The notes below the pieces were generated by a model. It did no database searches. It had not been told where the DNA came from and was given only the letters and a program-made list of their open reading frames with translations. Below, piece by piece: positions 7,641 to 17,344 of a stretch of 41,298 nucleotides of DNA. Each line of letters starts with the position of its first letter. The first letter of the stretch is position 1. The position numbers and the translations under genes were made by a program. The stretch lies in contig JAQBXR010000021.1 in NCBI GenBank assembly GCA_027623295.1, forward strand, positions 1-41,298, written 5' to 3'. This stretch comes from Planctomycetota bacterium (GTDB lineage Bacteria > Planctomycetota > UBA1135).

Positions 7641-10600
7641 ATGCCCCGCCTCTCAGCTCTAATTCTATTCGTGGTAGCCGCAGGTATTGGTGTAGTCGTT
7701 TATATGAACGGCTCCAGCAAGCCAGGCCCGAAAGCGCCTGTCACGCCTATGGAAATCCAGACCGAACGCATGGTTCGGTCCGAAGCCTTGAACCTATCTT
7801 GGTCGAAAACAGGCTTCCGCAGCAAACTAGGCCAGGCGATTGAAAGTAAGAAGTTCCCAGGTCCCTTGTGCGACTTTTACTTTGCCGATGAGTTTGAATT
7901 CCAAGGCTTAGTGGAGGAGTTCCCTGAGTACGACGAAATCCTCAACGAAGGAACCGCTGGTGTGCGTCACTGGGAAGTGAATCCTGAGGTCGTCAAGGTT
8001 TCGAAGGATGGATTGCCAGACACTCTCAGCTACAGCAATCTGTCCCTATATGGCAGTTTGTTCGAGAACGTGGACTATTTTAAATACGCCAAGGTCAAAG
8101 TGCACTTGCCGGTCCCGCAGTGGGTAGATCCGGTCGACATGCACCAGTGGAAGGTATCCATGAAGTTCGAAGGCAAGGCGAAAATGAAAGAGGGTCGCCT
8201 GGCCAACGTGAAGGGTTTTAACGAGGTCGTTTGGGAGTTAGATCCTGAAGACTACGATGAGCCAGATCCAGATGAGCAAACTTGGCGGATCATTAGTTGG
8301 AAAGTGACCTCCTTAAAAATCACCGAGACCGATGGCTGGTTATTCGAGGAAGTACTCGAGGAACTCGTGCCGGATTCGGAATCTCTGGAACTCGCACGTC
8401 AATCCATCCACGAAGGCGTGGTGCGTGAATGGCTGCAAGGCGTCAAAGATGGAGACCCGTACCCTAAGCCTTACCCGTCATGGCAGGGAGCCGCTGGTGA
8501 AATCCACCCGACGGTCGCTGTTGTCGACTTAGACCAAGATGGCTGGGATGATTTCTATCTTCAGGAGCGCCAAGGTCGCAACCTTTTCTTCCATAACAAT
8601 GGAGACGGCACCTTCAAAGAGATCGCTAAAGATCTTGGTTTGGATTTCGACGGCTTCACTTCTTCGACGGCCTTTGCCGACCTGGATAACGACGGAGACC
8701 TCGATGCCTTCCTTGGAGGTAGCTTGCGTCGCTGCCTTTTGCTCGAAAACGTAGAGGGTAAGTTCGTAGACCGGTCCAACGAATGGATTGTCAATGAAGA
8801 CCTTCCTTTCCACGTGTCTGCCGTCAATGTGGTGGATTACAACGGAGATGGTCTTGGAGATATTTACATCTCCACCTACGCAGCTCGCTATGTGCAGCAA
8901 GCACTTACATCTTTGCTTGGCTTGCAAAAGAATAAGAATGGGCTGAAAGCGCAAACGGCTTTAAAGCCTTTCCTGAAGCCTGATGATTGGACGCATTTGG
9001 ATAAGCGCATTCACGATGCTTCAGAGAACGCTGAGATGCATACCAAGCGTCCGGGGCCGCCCAATGTCATGCTTACCAACTTAGGTAATGGAAAGTTTGA
9101 GGTTGCCAAAGACGCGCTGAACTTGCGCATCTTCTACAGCTCTTTCCAAGCCAGCTGGTCCGACTTCGATAACGATGGCGACCCAGATATGTATGTTGCC
9201 AACGACTTCGCTCCGAACTTTATGTTCCGTAACGAAGGTGGTGGAGTATTCACCGATGTAACCGAAGAAATGCAGGTTGCCGACATTGGCTTTGGCATGG
9301 GTGTGAGCTTCGGCGATTACGACAACGATGGATTGCAAGACCTTTACGTGGCCAACATGTTCTCCAAGGCTGCACGTCGCGTGACTTCCTTCTTTACCGT
9401 CGGCCGAGAGAACTACGATGACGAGCTGTTGCAAGGTCAAGGCATTGACCCTGTGATTGAGATGCTCGGGCGTGGCAACTCTTTGTTCCACAACGATGGG
9501 CCTGGCAATTACTGGGAAAAAGTTTCTGACGTCGGCAAACCTTTGCACAGTGTGGAAGCGGCCGGCTGGTGTTGGGGTTCACAATTCGCGGACTTCAACA
9601 ACGACGGCTGGTTGGATATCTACGCACCTGCGGGTTACTACACTGCGCCGAAAGACAAGAAGCGCGATGTGGACTTGTGAAGTACTTTCTGGCGCACGGT
9701 CGTGCGCAACAGTTCGAAAGACATTAAGACCGGTTCCAGCCTAGGCGTGGTCATTGAACCAGGCAACATTGGCTCGGGAGCTTCCTTCTCGGGAAGTGAA
9801 ATCAACCATTTCTTCCTCAACAACGGGGGCGAAGAATTCTTAGTACAAACCGGAATCTCTGGTGCTGACCACAGCGGCGATGCACGTAGTTTTGCACTCT
9901 TTGATTACAATCACGACGGATACCAGGATTTCATTCTGGTTGGCGCGAACCGCCCGTACACCCAAGTCTTCCGCAACCGCATGGGAGACCTCATGCCGGA
10001 GGAGAAGCGTCTTCAGCCGGTCATGTTCCAGTTTGTTGGTGGAAACCGCTCGAACCAACCATCCACGGAATGGGGCGCGCGGGATGGCTTTGGAGCCAAA
10101 GTTAGTCTCACTGCAGGCGACATGAACATCTTGCGCGAATACCGTTGCGGTGAAGGCTTAGGCGCACAAAACAGTGCGACCATGTCCATCGGCATCGGCG
10201 GCTCTGAGTATGCAAGCAACGCCCGCGTGGTTTGGCCTAGCGGGAGAGTGACTGAAATCGGCAAGGTTTCTCCAGGTGAGATTGTGGTTGTTTACGAAAA
10301 CGCAGCCGATTCTCCTAACGGAGATGGCTTTGAAGTGGGTCGCTTGACGCCTGTCGGTGGCAAGATTGCATCGGACTCGACGCGCCATTCTGAGGTGAAG
10401 AGTCTTGGCAGTAGCCCTATGTTGGCACGCTTCGCAGAGGGTAAGACCGAAGCTAAGTACCGCATGTTCACCTCTTGGTTTACCACTTGCTCTGCATGTA
10501 AAACTGCAGCTCCTTTGGTGTCTGGAATCTCGGAGAACTTCGAGGACAGCCAACTAGCTGTGTTCGGCTTCAACAATGACAGTGGCGATTCCGTCACCGA

Positions 10601-10868
10601 AATGAAGAAGTACGCAAGCGTGTACAACCCGTCTTACATCATGTTGACGGAACGCAGTGAAGATGACATCAAGGAGTTTAAGCGCTTGCAAGATGCCATC
10701 CTTGGCAAGCTCAAGATTGATGGCGCCATGGAAGATGCTAGCGCCCTCACTCCTGGCACCATCATCACCGATGCAGACGGCAACATTCTTTACATAGATG
10801 CTGGCGTACCCACTTACTCTGCTGTGCAGACGATGATTCGCAAGTGGGAGGGTCATCACGATTTCTAG
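7641..10868 (+). CDS. Predicted selenoprotein 1: FG-GAP/ASPIC-UnbV protein with selenocysteine and thioredoxin-like C-terminus
   Basis: Read through the in-frame TGA at 9678-9680 as selenocysteine, this is a 1075-residue protein with Sec680. An N-terminal anchor (MPRLSALILFVVAAGIGVVVYMNG) suggests export. FG-GAP/VCBS calcium-type loops (DxDxDG or DxNxDG) recur near residues 293, 343, 396, 507, 555, 646 and 753, the CRTAC1-like beta-propeller. An ASPIC/UnbV segment (about 814-885) has GFGAKVSL and ARVVWPSGRV. Residues about 935-1075 look thioredoxin-like, with WFTTCSACK giving C950 and C953. The frame is unbroken on both sides of the TGA, homology to the tandem paralogue continues across it, and a SECIS-like hairpin follows. 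The start at 7641 was chosen because it gives a clean anchor. The function is unknown; an extracytoplasmic redox role is inferred. Confidence 0.88.
9678..9707 (+). promoter_or_regulatory. Sec-encoding TGA and bacterial SECIS-like stem-loop (copy 1)
   Basis: TGA at 9678-9680 is followed by a perfect 6-bp stem GCGCAC (9692-9697) / GTGCGC (9702-9707) with loop GGTC at 9698-9701. Counting the U of UGA as 1, the loop occupies 21-24; in E. coli fdhF the GGUC of the SECIS apical loop is at 22-25. A guanosine at the first loop position and 17 nt between UGA and loop fit the published bacterial SECIS rules, a G among the first two loop bases and 16-37 nt spacing. SelB binding is inferred. Confidence 0.82.
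10846..10863 (+). promoter_or_regulatory. Shine-Dalgarno GGGAGGG and ATT start codon of second selenoprotein gene
   Basis: GGGAGGG at 10846-10852 lies 8 bases before ATT at 10861. No ATG, GTG or TTG occurs in this frame between the in-frame TGA at 10834-10836 and the ATG at 10942, yet the codons from 10861 on encode a textbook lipoprotein signal. An ATT start (ATC at 10855 is the alternative, too close to the SD) inside the last codons of the upstream gene explains this. Confidence 0.55.
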
Positions 10869-13800
10869 GTCCTTTGCTTTCTCAACGCTAGCCCTAGCAC
10901 TTCTCGGCTCCGGTTGCTCAGGCAAGCCGGAGCCGACTGCTATGGATGTGCTTGCAAAGCGCATGGAATCTTCGGAAGCCTTAATTGGCGGTTGGATGCG
11001 CGATGGATTCTTACATGTCTTCGACACCGCGGCGGGGAACTTGGATTTCCCATCGGCCTTGTGTCGAGAGCGTTTTGAAGACCGTGTGCGCTTTCGTGGC
11101 TTCGCTGCCCTAGATACTACACAAAGTGGATTGGTCAATGCTGGCAGTGGTCAGCGTCGCGTTTGGAGTGCGGCGGATTCTGTGGCCGAGGTTGACGCTG
11201 GTGAAATTCGCATATTTGAAGAGCTGTTCTCAGAAGTGGAATGGCTTGAGCATCCGAAGAACAAGATTCATTTGCCGGTGCCGGTGTGGCTGGATCGTGA
11301 AAATCTTCGCGAGTGGCGAATCACCATTCAGCTAAGTGCCGATGCACAAATGAAGAATGGGCAGGTGGGGCATTTAACCGCCAAGTTCGACGTCGATTGG
11401 CGTATGCAAGACGATTCTGATTGGAGCGATGAGGTGCACAAGCAGAAGTGGAAGATCTTCGCGTGGGAGTGCCGCTCTATGGAGTTCCTGCAGTCGGACC
11501 TGCCACTATTCGTCGAGGTTTTAGAGGAAGTGCTGCCGAATGCATCGGATCAGAAACGTGCGCGGCGGTCCATTCATGAAGAGATGGTGGTCGAGTTTTT
11601 AGAGAAGGGACGGAAGTGGGAAAAGCCTTATCTGTCTTGGCGCCCGAGTGCCGGCGAGGTGCATCCGACTTGCGCAGTGGTCGATTACGACAAAGACGGT
11701 TTCGATGACTTCTATGTGCAAGAGCGTTCCGGCCGCAACATGATGTTTCATAACCTTGGCAATGGCACCTTCGAAGAAGTCGCCGCCGATTTAGGTTTGG
11801 ATTTCGACGGCAACACGGCATCGGCCATGTTCGTGGACTTAGATAATGACGGCGATGTGGACTGCTTCCTTGGCGGAACTTTGGAGCGTTGTCGTGTCCT
11901 AGAGAACACCGGTGGCACTTGGGTGGATCGCACGGGCGAGTGGATTGCTGAGGAGGAAATGCCTTACTTTGTCTCTTCGCTCAACGCCGTGGATTATGAC
12001 AACGACGGTTTGCTGGACATTTACTGTTCCACCTATGCGGCCAACTTTGTGAACTTCGCGATTAACTCCATACGCGGCGTGAACAATAACGCCTCAAGCC
12101 AAGATGCCGAATTCCACCTGCGCAAATACTTAGCGGCCGCGGATTTTGAAAGCCTGCATGCTCTCATGACCGAGCAGGCCGAAACCTTGGAGGTCGACAC
12201 CAATCGCCCCGGCCCACCAAACGTCCTTTTGCACAACCTCGGCGGCGGCAAGTTTGAAATCGCCCAAGGTGCGGACGAACTGCGTATCTTGCGCAACAGT
12301 TATCAGTCCACCTGGGCCGATTACGACAACGATGGCGATGCCGACCTGTACTGCGCCAACGACTTCGCCCCGAACTATCTGTTTCGCAATGAAGGCAGCG
12401 GCAAGTTCTCTGACGTCTCCAAGGAGCTAGGTGTTGTGGATGTCGGTTTCGGCATGGGCGCGACCTGGGGAGATTACGACAACGATGGATTGCAGGATCT
12501 CTACGTCACCAACATGTTCTCAAAAGCTGCGCGTCGAGTGACGAGTTTCTTTACCAAAGGACTCGCAAACTACGACGAAGCTCTGATTGCAGATGGCGCT
12601 TCTTTAGATCCGATTTACAGTGCTCTTGGCGCGGGCAACTCCCTTTTCCACAACGAGGGGCCAGCTACGCCTTGGGATAAAGTTTCCGGCATTGCGCGTC
12701 CCGCGATTCCGGTAGAGCCCGGCGGTTGGGGATGGGGCGCGCAGTTCGCCGACTTCAACAACGACGGCTGGCTAGACCTTTATGCACCGGCCGGTTTTTA
12801 CACGGCACCGGAGGAAGCGGCCATCGACGTCGATGTCTGAAGTAGTTTTTGGCGCTCGGTCGTGGACCGAGATGACACCATCCGTGAAAGTCGCAGTGAA
12901 GGTCGTTCTGCGGAAGCCGTGGTCGAGCCCGGCGGCGTCGGACGTGGCGCTTCCTGGAGTGGTCATGAACGGAATCACCTGTGGATAAATCAGGCGGGGC
13001 AAGATTTCCTCGAGCTGTCCGGCGTTTCCGGTGCCGATGAACCTTGGGATAGCCGCACCTTCTCGCTTTTGGATTACGATCACGATGGCTTCCAAGACTT
13101 CGTGATGGTGAATGCAAATGCTCCCTTCGTGCAAGTCTTTCGCAATCAGTTTGGAGACTTGCTGCCGGAAGAAAAACGCGGTGGTGCCATCCATCTGCGC
13201 TTGACCGGTGGAAACCAAACCGCCCAACCTTCGAGTGAGTGGAGTAACCGCGATGGCATCGGGGCGCGGATTCAGGTGCAGGCGGGGGAGCAATCTCTGC
13301 TTCGCGAATACCGATGTGGCGAAGGTCTCGGGGCGCAAAATAGTGCAACGCTTAGTGTCGGTGTTGGATTATTCAAAGGCCCAATCCTGGTCACGGTGCT
13401 GTGGCCAAGTGGGAAAGTTACTGGACCCACCACGGTGTCGGTAGGAGATTTGGTTTTCGCCAACGAAACGGAATCACAGCTAGTGGTGGGCAAGTTGGAG
13501 GCAAAAGCCAGCCTTGCTCCAGCCATCTCGTCAAAAGATGTGGCTCTCCAGCCCACCAGCCCAGAACTCGCACGCTTACTGAAGGGCAAAACCTCAGCGT
13601 CGGCGAACCTAATTACCACCTGGTTCACCACCTGCGCCGCCTGCAAACGCGCGGAGCCAACCTATCAAGCCATCCGCAAGGCCTTCACCGCGGAGGAATT
13701 GGGTCTCTTCGGCTTCAATAACGACGCCGGCGACTCCAAAAAGGAAATGCAGCAATACGCGGAGCGGTTCCAACCGGCCTACACCCTTTTGCTCGACCGC

Positions 13801-14004
13801 ACCGAGGATGACATCGACGCGATTAAGGCTTTGCAGGACTCACTTCTTCCGCCGGTTCGCCCCACGGGATCCCCAAAGGAGGAGGCTGTCAGCAATCTGA
13901 CTCCAAGCTGTCTGTTGGTGGACGCCCAGGGTCGCATTCTTTACGCATGGGCTGGCGTGCCAACGGTTTCCGAATTGAAGCTCCAGCTGTCGAACGACCG
14001 ATAA
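10861..14004 (+). CDS. Predicted selenoprotein 2: FG-GAP/ASPIC-UnbV lipoprotein with selenocysteine and thioredoxin-like C-terminus
   Basis: A tandem paralogue of the gene before it, overlapping its stop by 8 bases. Numbered from the proposed ATT start, it has 1047 residues with Sec660 at TGA 12838-12840. The N-terminus reads as a lipoprotein signal (SFAFSTLALALLGSGCSG, Cys19). FG-GAP loops lie near residues 275, 325, 377, 488, 538, 630 and 738. The ASPIC/UnbV segment (about 800-860) contains GIGARIQVQAG and VLWPSGKV. The C-terminal thioredoxin-like region carries WFTTCAACK, with C925 and C928. The Sec motif DVDV-U-SSFWRSVV matches DVDL-U-STFWRTVV in copy 1. If translation began only at the ATG of 10942 the signal would be lost, which is unlikely for this family. 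The roles of the two copies are unknown; they are probably co-transcribed. Confidence 0.87.
12838..12871 (+). promoter_or_regulatory. Sec-encoding TGA and bacterial SECIS-like stem-loop (copy 2)
   Basis: TGA at 12838-12840 is followed by a 7-bp stem CTCGGTC (12855-12861) / GACCGAG (12865-12871) with loop GTG at 12862-12864. The loop begins with G and is 21 nt past the UGA, again within the bacterial SECIS rules. The first 27 bases from the TGA differ from copy 1 at only four positions, but the stem is formed by different, compensating sequence and the loop is shifted by 4 nt, so the hairpin rather than its exact sequence seems to be kept. Confidence 0.75.
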
Positions 14005-14050
14005 ACGGGTATCATTTGGGGTCCGTTTTGCACGGTCCCTCTTCAAATCC

Positions 14051-15040
14051 ATGGCTGAACTAGTACCCGCAGGAATCGCTGGCATTGGTCACTTTGTTCC
14101 CGAACAAGTGATCGATAACGAGTGGTTTACCAAAACTCTGGACACCTCCGATGAGTGGATCCAGCAGCGGACCGGAATTGTGGAGCGCCGTTGGTTGCGC
14201 GATGACGAAAAACCGTGCGATATGTTTGTCGGCGCAGGCAAAATGGCCATGGAAGATGCTGGAGTGAATCCAGAAGACATCGACATGATTGTCATTGGAA
14301 CCGTGTCGGGTGATTACACGGCTCCCTCAGCGGCTTGCATTGTGCAGGCGCGCTTGGGCCTTCCGAAATGCGGTGCATTCGATGTCGCTGCTGCTTGTTC
14401 TGGATTCATGTACGCGCTGGCCGTCGGCTCGCAGTTCATCGAAACCGGCAGGTACAAAAACGTTTTAGTGATCGGCGGCGATGCCATGTCGCGCATGATT
14501 GACAAGCAAGACCGCTCTACCGTGGTTCTGTTTGGCGATGGCGCCGGCGCGGTGGTTTTGCAGCCGCACGCCACTTGTAAGCAAGGGCTGATTGAGGACA
14601 TCCACATTGGCGCAGACGGCGAAGGTGCGAAATACATCATTCGTCCACGCGGTGGTGCAGGGGATCCAATGACCCACGAAATTCTCGATGAGCGTAGTCA
14701 CTACATCACGATGGAAGGGCGTCCGGTGTATCGTTTCGCCGCCTCCAAAATGATTTGGCTGCTCGATTGGGCTATGCAGGGGCAAGATCCTGACAAGCTC
14801 GGTTGGATGATTCCTCACCAGATGAATCGTCGGATTTTGGAGCAGGCCACCAGTCACCTCGGCATTCCGCCGGAGAAGGTGCTGCACAACATTTCGAAGT
14901 ACGGCAACACCAGTTCCGGTTCGGTGCCCATCCTCATGTCGGAGGGCTACCACAAAGGGCTTTATGAAAAGGACACTTACCTGGTCCTTGGTGCCTTTGG
15001 ATGTGGTCTGACTTGGGCTGGCGCGCGGATTCTCTGGTAG
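14051..15040 (+). CDS. fabH: 3-oxoacyl-ACP synthase III (KAS III)
   Basis: A 329-residue condensing enzyme that starts fatty-acid synthesis by joining acetyl-CoA and malonyl-ACP. The catalytic triad is complete: C116 in DVAAACSGF, H256 in MIPHQMNRR and N286 in ISKYGNTSSGS. The N-terminal GIGHFVPEQVIDNEW and DEWIQQRTGIVERR and the C-terminal FGCGLTWAGARILW are typical of FabH. Length is normal (about 320-330). It stands 46 bases after the selenoprotein stop and may be co-transcribed, though no functional link is evident. In some genomes a solitary fabH-like gene serves another acyl pathway; nothing here suggests that. Confidence 0.96.
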   Translation: MAELVPAGIAGIGHFVPEQVIDNEWFTKTLDTSDEWIQQRTGIVERRWLRDDEKPCDMFVGAGKMAMEDAGVNPEDIDMIVIGTVSGDYTAPSAACIVQARLGLPKCGAFDVAAACSGFMYALAVGSQFIETGRYKNVLVIGGDAMSRMIDKQDRSTVVLFGDGAGAVVLQPHATCKQGLIEDIHIGADGEGAKYIIRPRGGAGDPMTHEILDERSHYITMEGRPVYRFAASKMIWLLDWAMQGQDPDKLGWMIPHQMNRRILEQATSHLGIPPEKVLHNISKYGNTSSGSVPILMSEGYHKGLYEKDTYLVLGAFGCGLTWAGARILW

Positions 15041-15073
15041 AACCGCACGCGCTGAGCGAGTGCATGGTTTCCA

Positions 15074-15745
15074 TCATGCCGGCTTGGGGTCGAAGATGAG
15101 GACTTCTTCGAGCGGCTTACGCTCAATGGCGTGCGCGGGTACTTCACAGTCGGCGGCGGGATAGCCCAGCGGAATCAACATGTAGGGTTTTTCATGCGGC
15201 GGGCGGCCAAGTAGTTCGCCGAGGAAACGCATGGGGCTTGGCGTGTGGGTGAGCGAACTTAAACCGGCGTGCTGGGCGGCGGCGAGCAACATGCCGGTGG
15301 CAATCCCAATCGACTCATTGGAGTAGTAAGTTTTGCCGCCTTCATCGGTGGAGGTCAGGCGGAAAATCACAATCAGCCACGGTGCGATATCTAGGTACTC
15401 CTTAACATCGTCGGTGCCGAGAGGGGCAAGGTCGCGCAACCATTCTTTGCTGGCTCGTTCGGAGTACAGCGCGCGCTCTTCTTCTTCCGCGCCTAGGCGG
15501 ATGGCATGTTTTAGCTCAGGATTGGAGACCGCGACAAAACGCCAAGGCTGTTTGTTGGCTCCGCTCGGTGCGGTGGTTGCAGCACGCACCACCCACTCGA
15601 TAGTCTCGCGGCTAACCGGGCGATCGGAAAAAGCCCGAATGCTACGGCGATGCTTGAGCACTTCAAAAAACGATTCTGCGGCCTGCTCTGGCGGGCATCC
15701 TGGGTCAAAAGTCGGGCCAAGTGGGAGGAAGACCGGTTCACTCAT
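15074..15745 (-). CDS. Nitroreductase family FMN oxidoreductase
   Basis: 223 residues from the ATG at 15743-15745; longer starts would run into the divergent gene. Family landmarks are HRRSIRAFSDRPVSRETIEWVVRAATTAPSGANKQPWRFVAV (FMN-binding Arg-Ser and Ser-Gly-x-N-x-Q-Pro-Trp) and, near the C-terminus, KPYMLIPLGYPA. It should bind FMN and use NAD(P)H to reduce nitro or quinone-like compounds in the cytoplasm, though this subgroup also contains dehalogenase-like and cofactor-processing enzymes. Convergent with fabH and divergent from the glycosyltransferase gene, with only about 20 bases between starts. Confidence 0.9.
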   Translation of the reverse strand: MSEPVFLPLGPTFDPGCPPEQAAESFFEVLKHRRSIRAFSDRPVSRETIEWVVRAATTAPSGANKQPWRFVAVSNPELKHAIRLGAEEEERALYSERASKEWLRDLAPLGTDDVKEYLDIAPWLIVIFRLTSTDEGGKTYYSNESIGIATGMLLAAAQHAGLSSLTHTPSPMRFLGELLGRPPHEKPYMLIPLGYPAADCEVPAHAIERKPLEEVLIFDPKPA

Positions 15746-15766
15746 GGGAGAAACTAACATGGTGCA

Positions 15767-17308
15767 GTGAAATCGCGCACTCTCTTCTGGTGGACCTGGG
15801 CTTTGCTCGGGATGCACGTGTTGTGGATGGTAGTGCGTTTCGCTTTGGGCTTTCCGATTTGGGGTGATGAAGCCTTCGTGGTGAACAACTTCCCCGGCCT
15901 AAGTTACGCCGAGTTGTTCGAGCCACTTCCAAATGGGCAAGTCGCACCGCTGTTGTGGTTGTGGCTGGAGAAGCTGTTCTATGACCTGGGCGACGGCTCG
16001 ATTTATTGGCTTCGCTTTCCGGCGTTGCTGGCTGGCTTGCTTTCTACTTGGCTCATGTTGCGCTTTTGTTTACGCGCCTTGCCGCAGCCATCGGCTTTGT
16101 TTGCCTTCGCAGTTTTTGCGGCGTCTTACTATCCTCTGCGTCATGCCGTCGAGGTGAAACCATATGCTTTGGACCTATTGTTCGCGGTGGTGCAGTTAAA
16201 CCTGGCCCTAGATTTGGTTTCCGCATCTGAAAAGCGGTTACGTGCCAAGGCGATTGCCTTAGTTGCAGTTTCGGTAGTCGGGGTCTGGGCCAGTTACCCT
16301 TCTATGTTTGTCAGTGGGGGACTCGCGCTGTATTTCTTTCTGCGAAAAGAAACCCGCGGGAAAGTGGTGCTTGGCTCCTTGTTGCTTGGTGTCAGTGCTG
16401 CCGCCATGGTGTTTACTTTTGCGCTCCCGCATGCGCGTGCAGCCTCTTGGCTGATGGAAATGGATATGTGGACGCCAACCTTGCCACCGCTCGAGCGCAT
16501 CTGGACTTGGCCACTGTGGTTGGTAGAGCGCCATGCCGGTTACATGTCGGCTTACCCTACGGGTGGGCGCGATTACGGCAGCTTGGTGAGTCTGTTGTTG
16601 ATGGTGGTCGGTGCTATTGGGTTGTGGCGGAGTCGCCAGCGCCTGTTTTTGGTGTTGCTGTTGGGTCCACTCCTGTTCAACTTTGTGGCAGCTGCGGGTA
16701 AGTTTTACCCCTATGGCGGAAGCATTCGCGTTTCGATTTTTATGGCCCCCGCGTTTTGCTTATTGATGGGGCACGGTCTTGCGCTAGCGACCCAGCGTTT
16801 CAAGCTGACGACTCAAGGTTGCATAGGGCACATCATTTGCCTGTTACTTTTTTCCTTTGCCACCCTTGGCCTCATGCGCGACACCCAACAGCCCTTCAAG
16901 GCAGAGGGCGATGTCCGGGCTAAGGAGTTTGCCGCATGGATCGCGGAGCATGCTGAGGAAGGTGATCTTGTGCTCGGCTGGTGTCATCAAAAAGACGGTA
17001 TACCGGACTTTCATGGTCTGGGCGGTTCTATGGCGCGACTACGTGTGCAATTGCGTCAAGCCGACATCCATGTGGATTGGCTGAATGACCTCGGTCAGCA
17101 AGGCCTCGTCCAAAATCGCACCACCGGACAAACCTTCTGGCTACTCGCCTACACCGATGACAACGACACGGACATGTCGTTCGCAGAAGCCGAGTTTCAA
17201 TCCACTTTGGAATCCCTCGGACTCGCTGGTTTTAAGATGGAGCATTTCAATTTCCCTTTCTATAAGGCGGAACGTGTGGATCTTTATCGCATGACCAGCG
17301 ATTCCTGA
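15767..17308 (+). CDS. GT39-like polytopic membrane glycosyltransferase
   Basis: A 513-residue membrane protein starting at GTG 15767. After the first transmembrane helix (LFWWTWALLGMHVLWMVVRFALG) comes the loop FPIWGDEAFVVNN, whose Asp-Glu pair is the catalytic signature of the PMT/ArnT (GT39, GT-C fold) family. About 9-10 further hydrophobic helices follow to residue 370, with HAVEVKPYALDLLFAV in the middle, a motif seen in these transferases. The last about 140 residues are soluble and extracytoplasmic. It probably moves a sugar from a polyprenyl-phosphate donor to a lipid or protein outside the membrane. Donor and acceptor cannot be told from the sequence. Confidence 0.82.
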   Translation: MKSRTLFWWTWALLGMHVLWMVVRFALGFPIWGDEAFVVNNFPGLSYAELFEPLPNGQVAPLLWLWLEKLFYDLGDGSIYWLRFPALLAGLLSTWLMLRFCLRALPQPSALFAFAVFAASYYPLRHAVEVKPYALDLLFAVVQLNLALDLVSASEKRLRAKAIALVAVSVVGVWASYPSMFVSGGLALYFFLRKETRGKVVLGSLLLGVSAAAMVFTFALPHARAASWLMEMDMWTPTLPPLERIWTWPLWLVERHAGYMSAYPTGGRDYGSLVSLLLMVVGAIGLWRSRQRLFLVLLLGPLLFNFVAAAGKFYPYGGSIRVSIFMAPAFCLLMGHGLALATQRFKLTTQGCIGHIICLLLFSFATLGLMRDTQQPFKAEGDVRAKEFAAWIAEHAEEGDLVLGWCHQKDGIPDFHGLGGSMARLRVQLRQADIHVDWLNDLGQQGLVQNRTTGQTFWLLAYTDDNDTDMSFAEAEFQSTLESLGLAGFKMEHFNFPFYKAERVDLYRMTSDS

Positions 17309-17344
17309 GCAAAGCACTTCGCGCAGCCTTGGTAGGATTCGTGC

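Noticed and set aside
9681-10868. Separate downstream gene after each TGA (split gene or pseudogene)
   Set aside because: The downstream parts begin in the middle of a conserved domain motif (FWR-x-VV) with no signal peptide and no ribosome site, and two independent copies break at the identical codon.
9678-12840. TGA as Trp or Gly (recoded genetic code) instead of Sec
   Set aside because: TGA closes several ordinary genes in this window, TGG is used freely for Trp, and only these two aligned positions have internal TGA.
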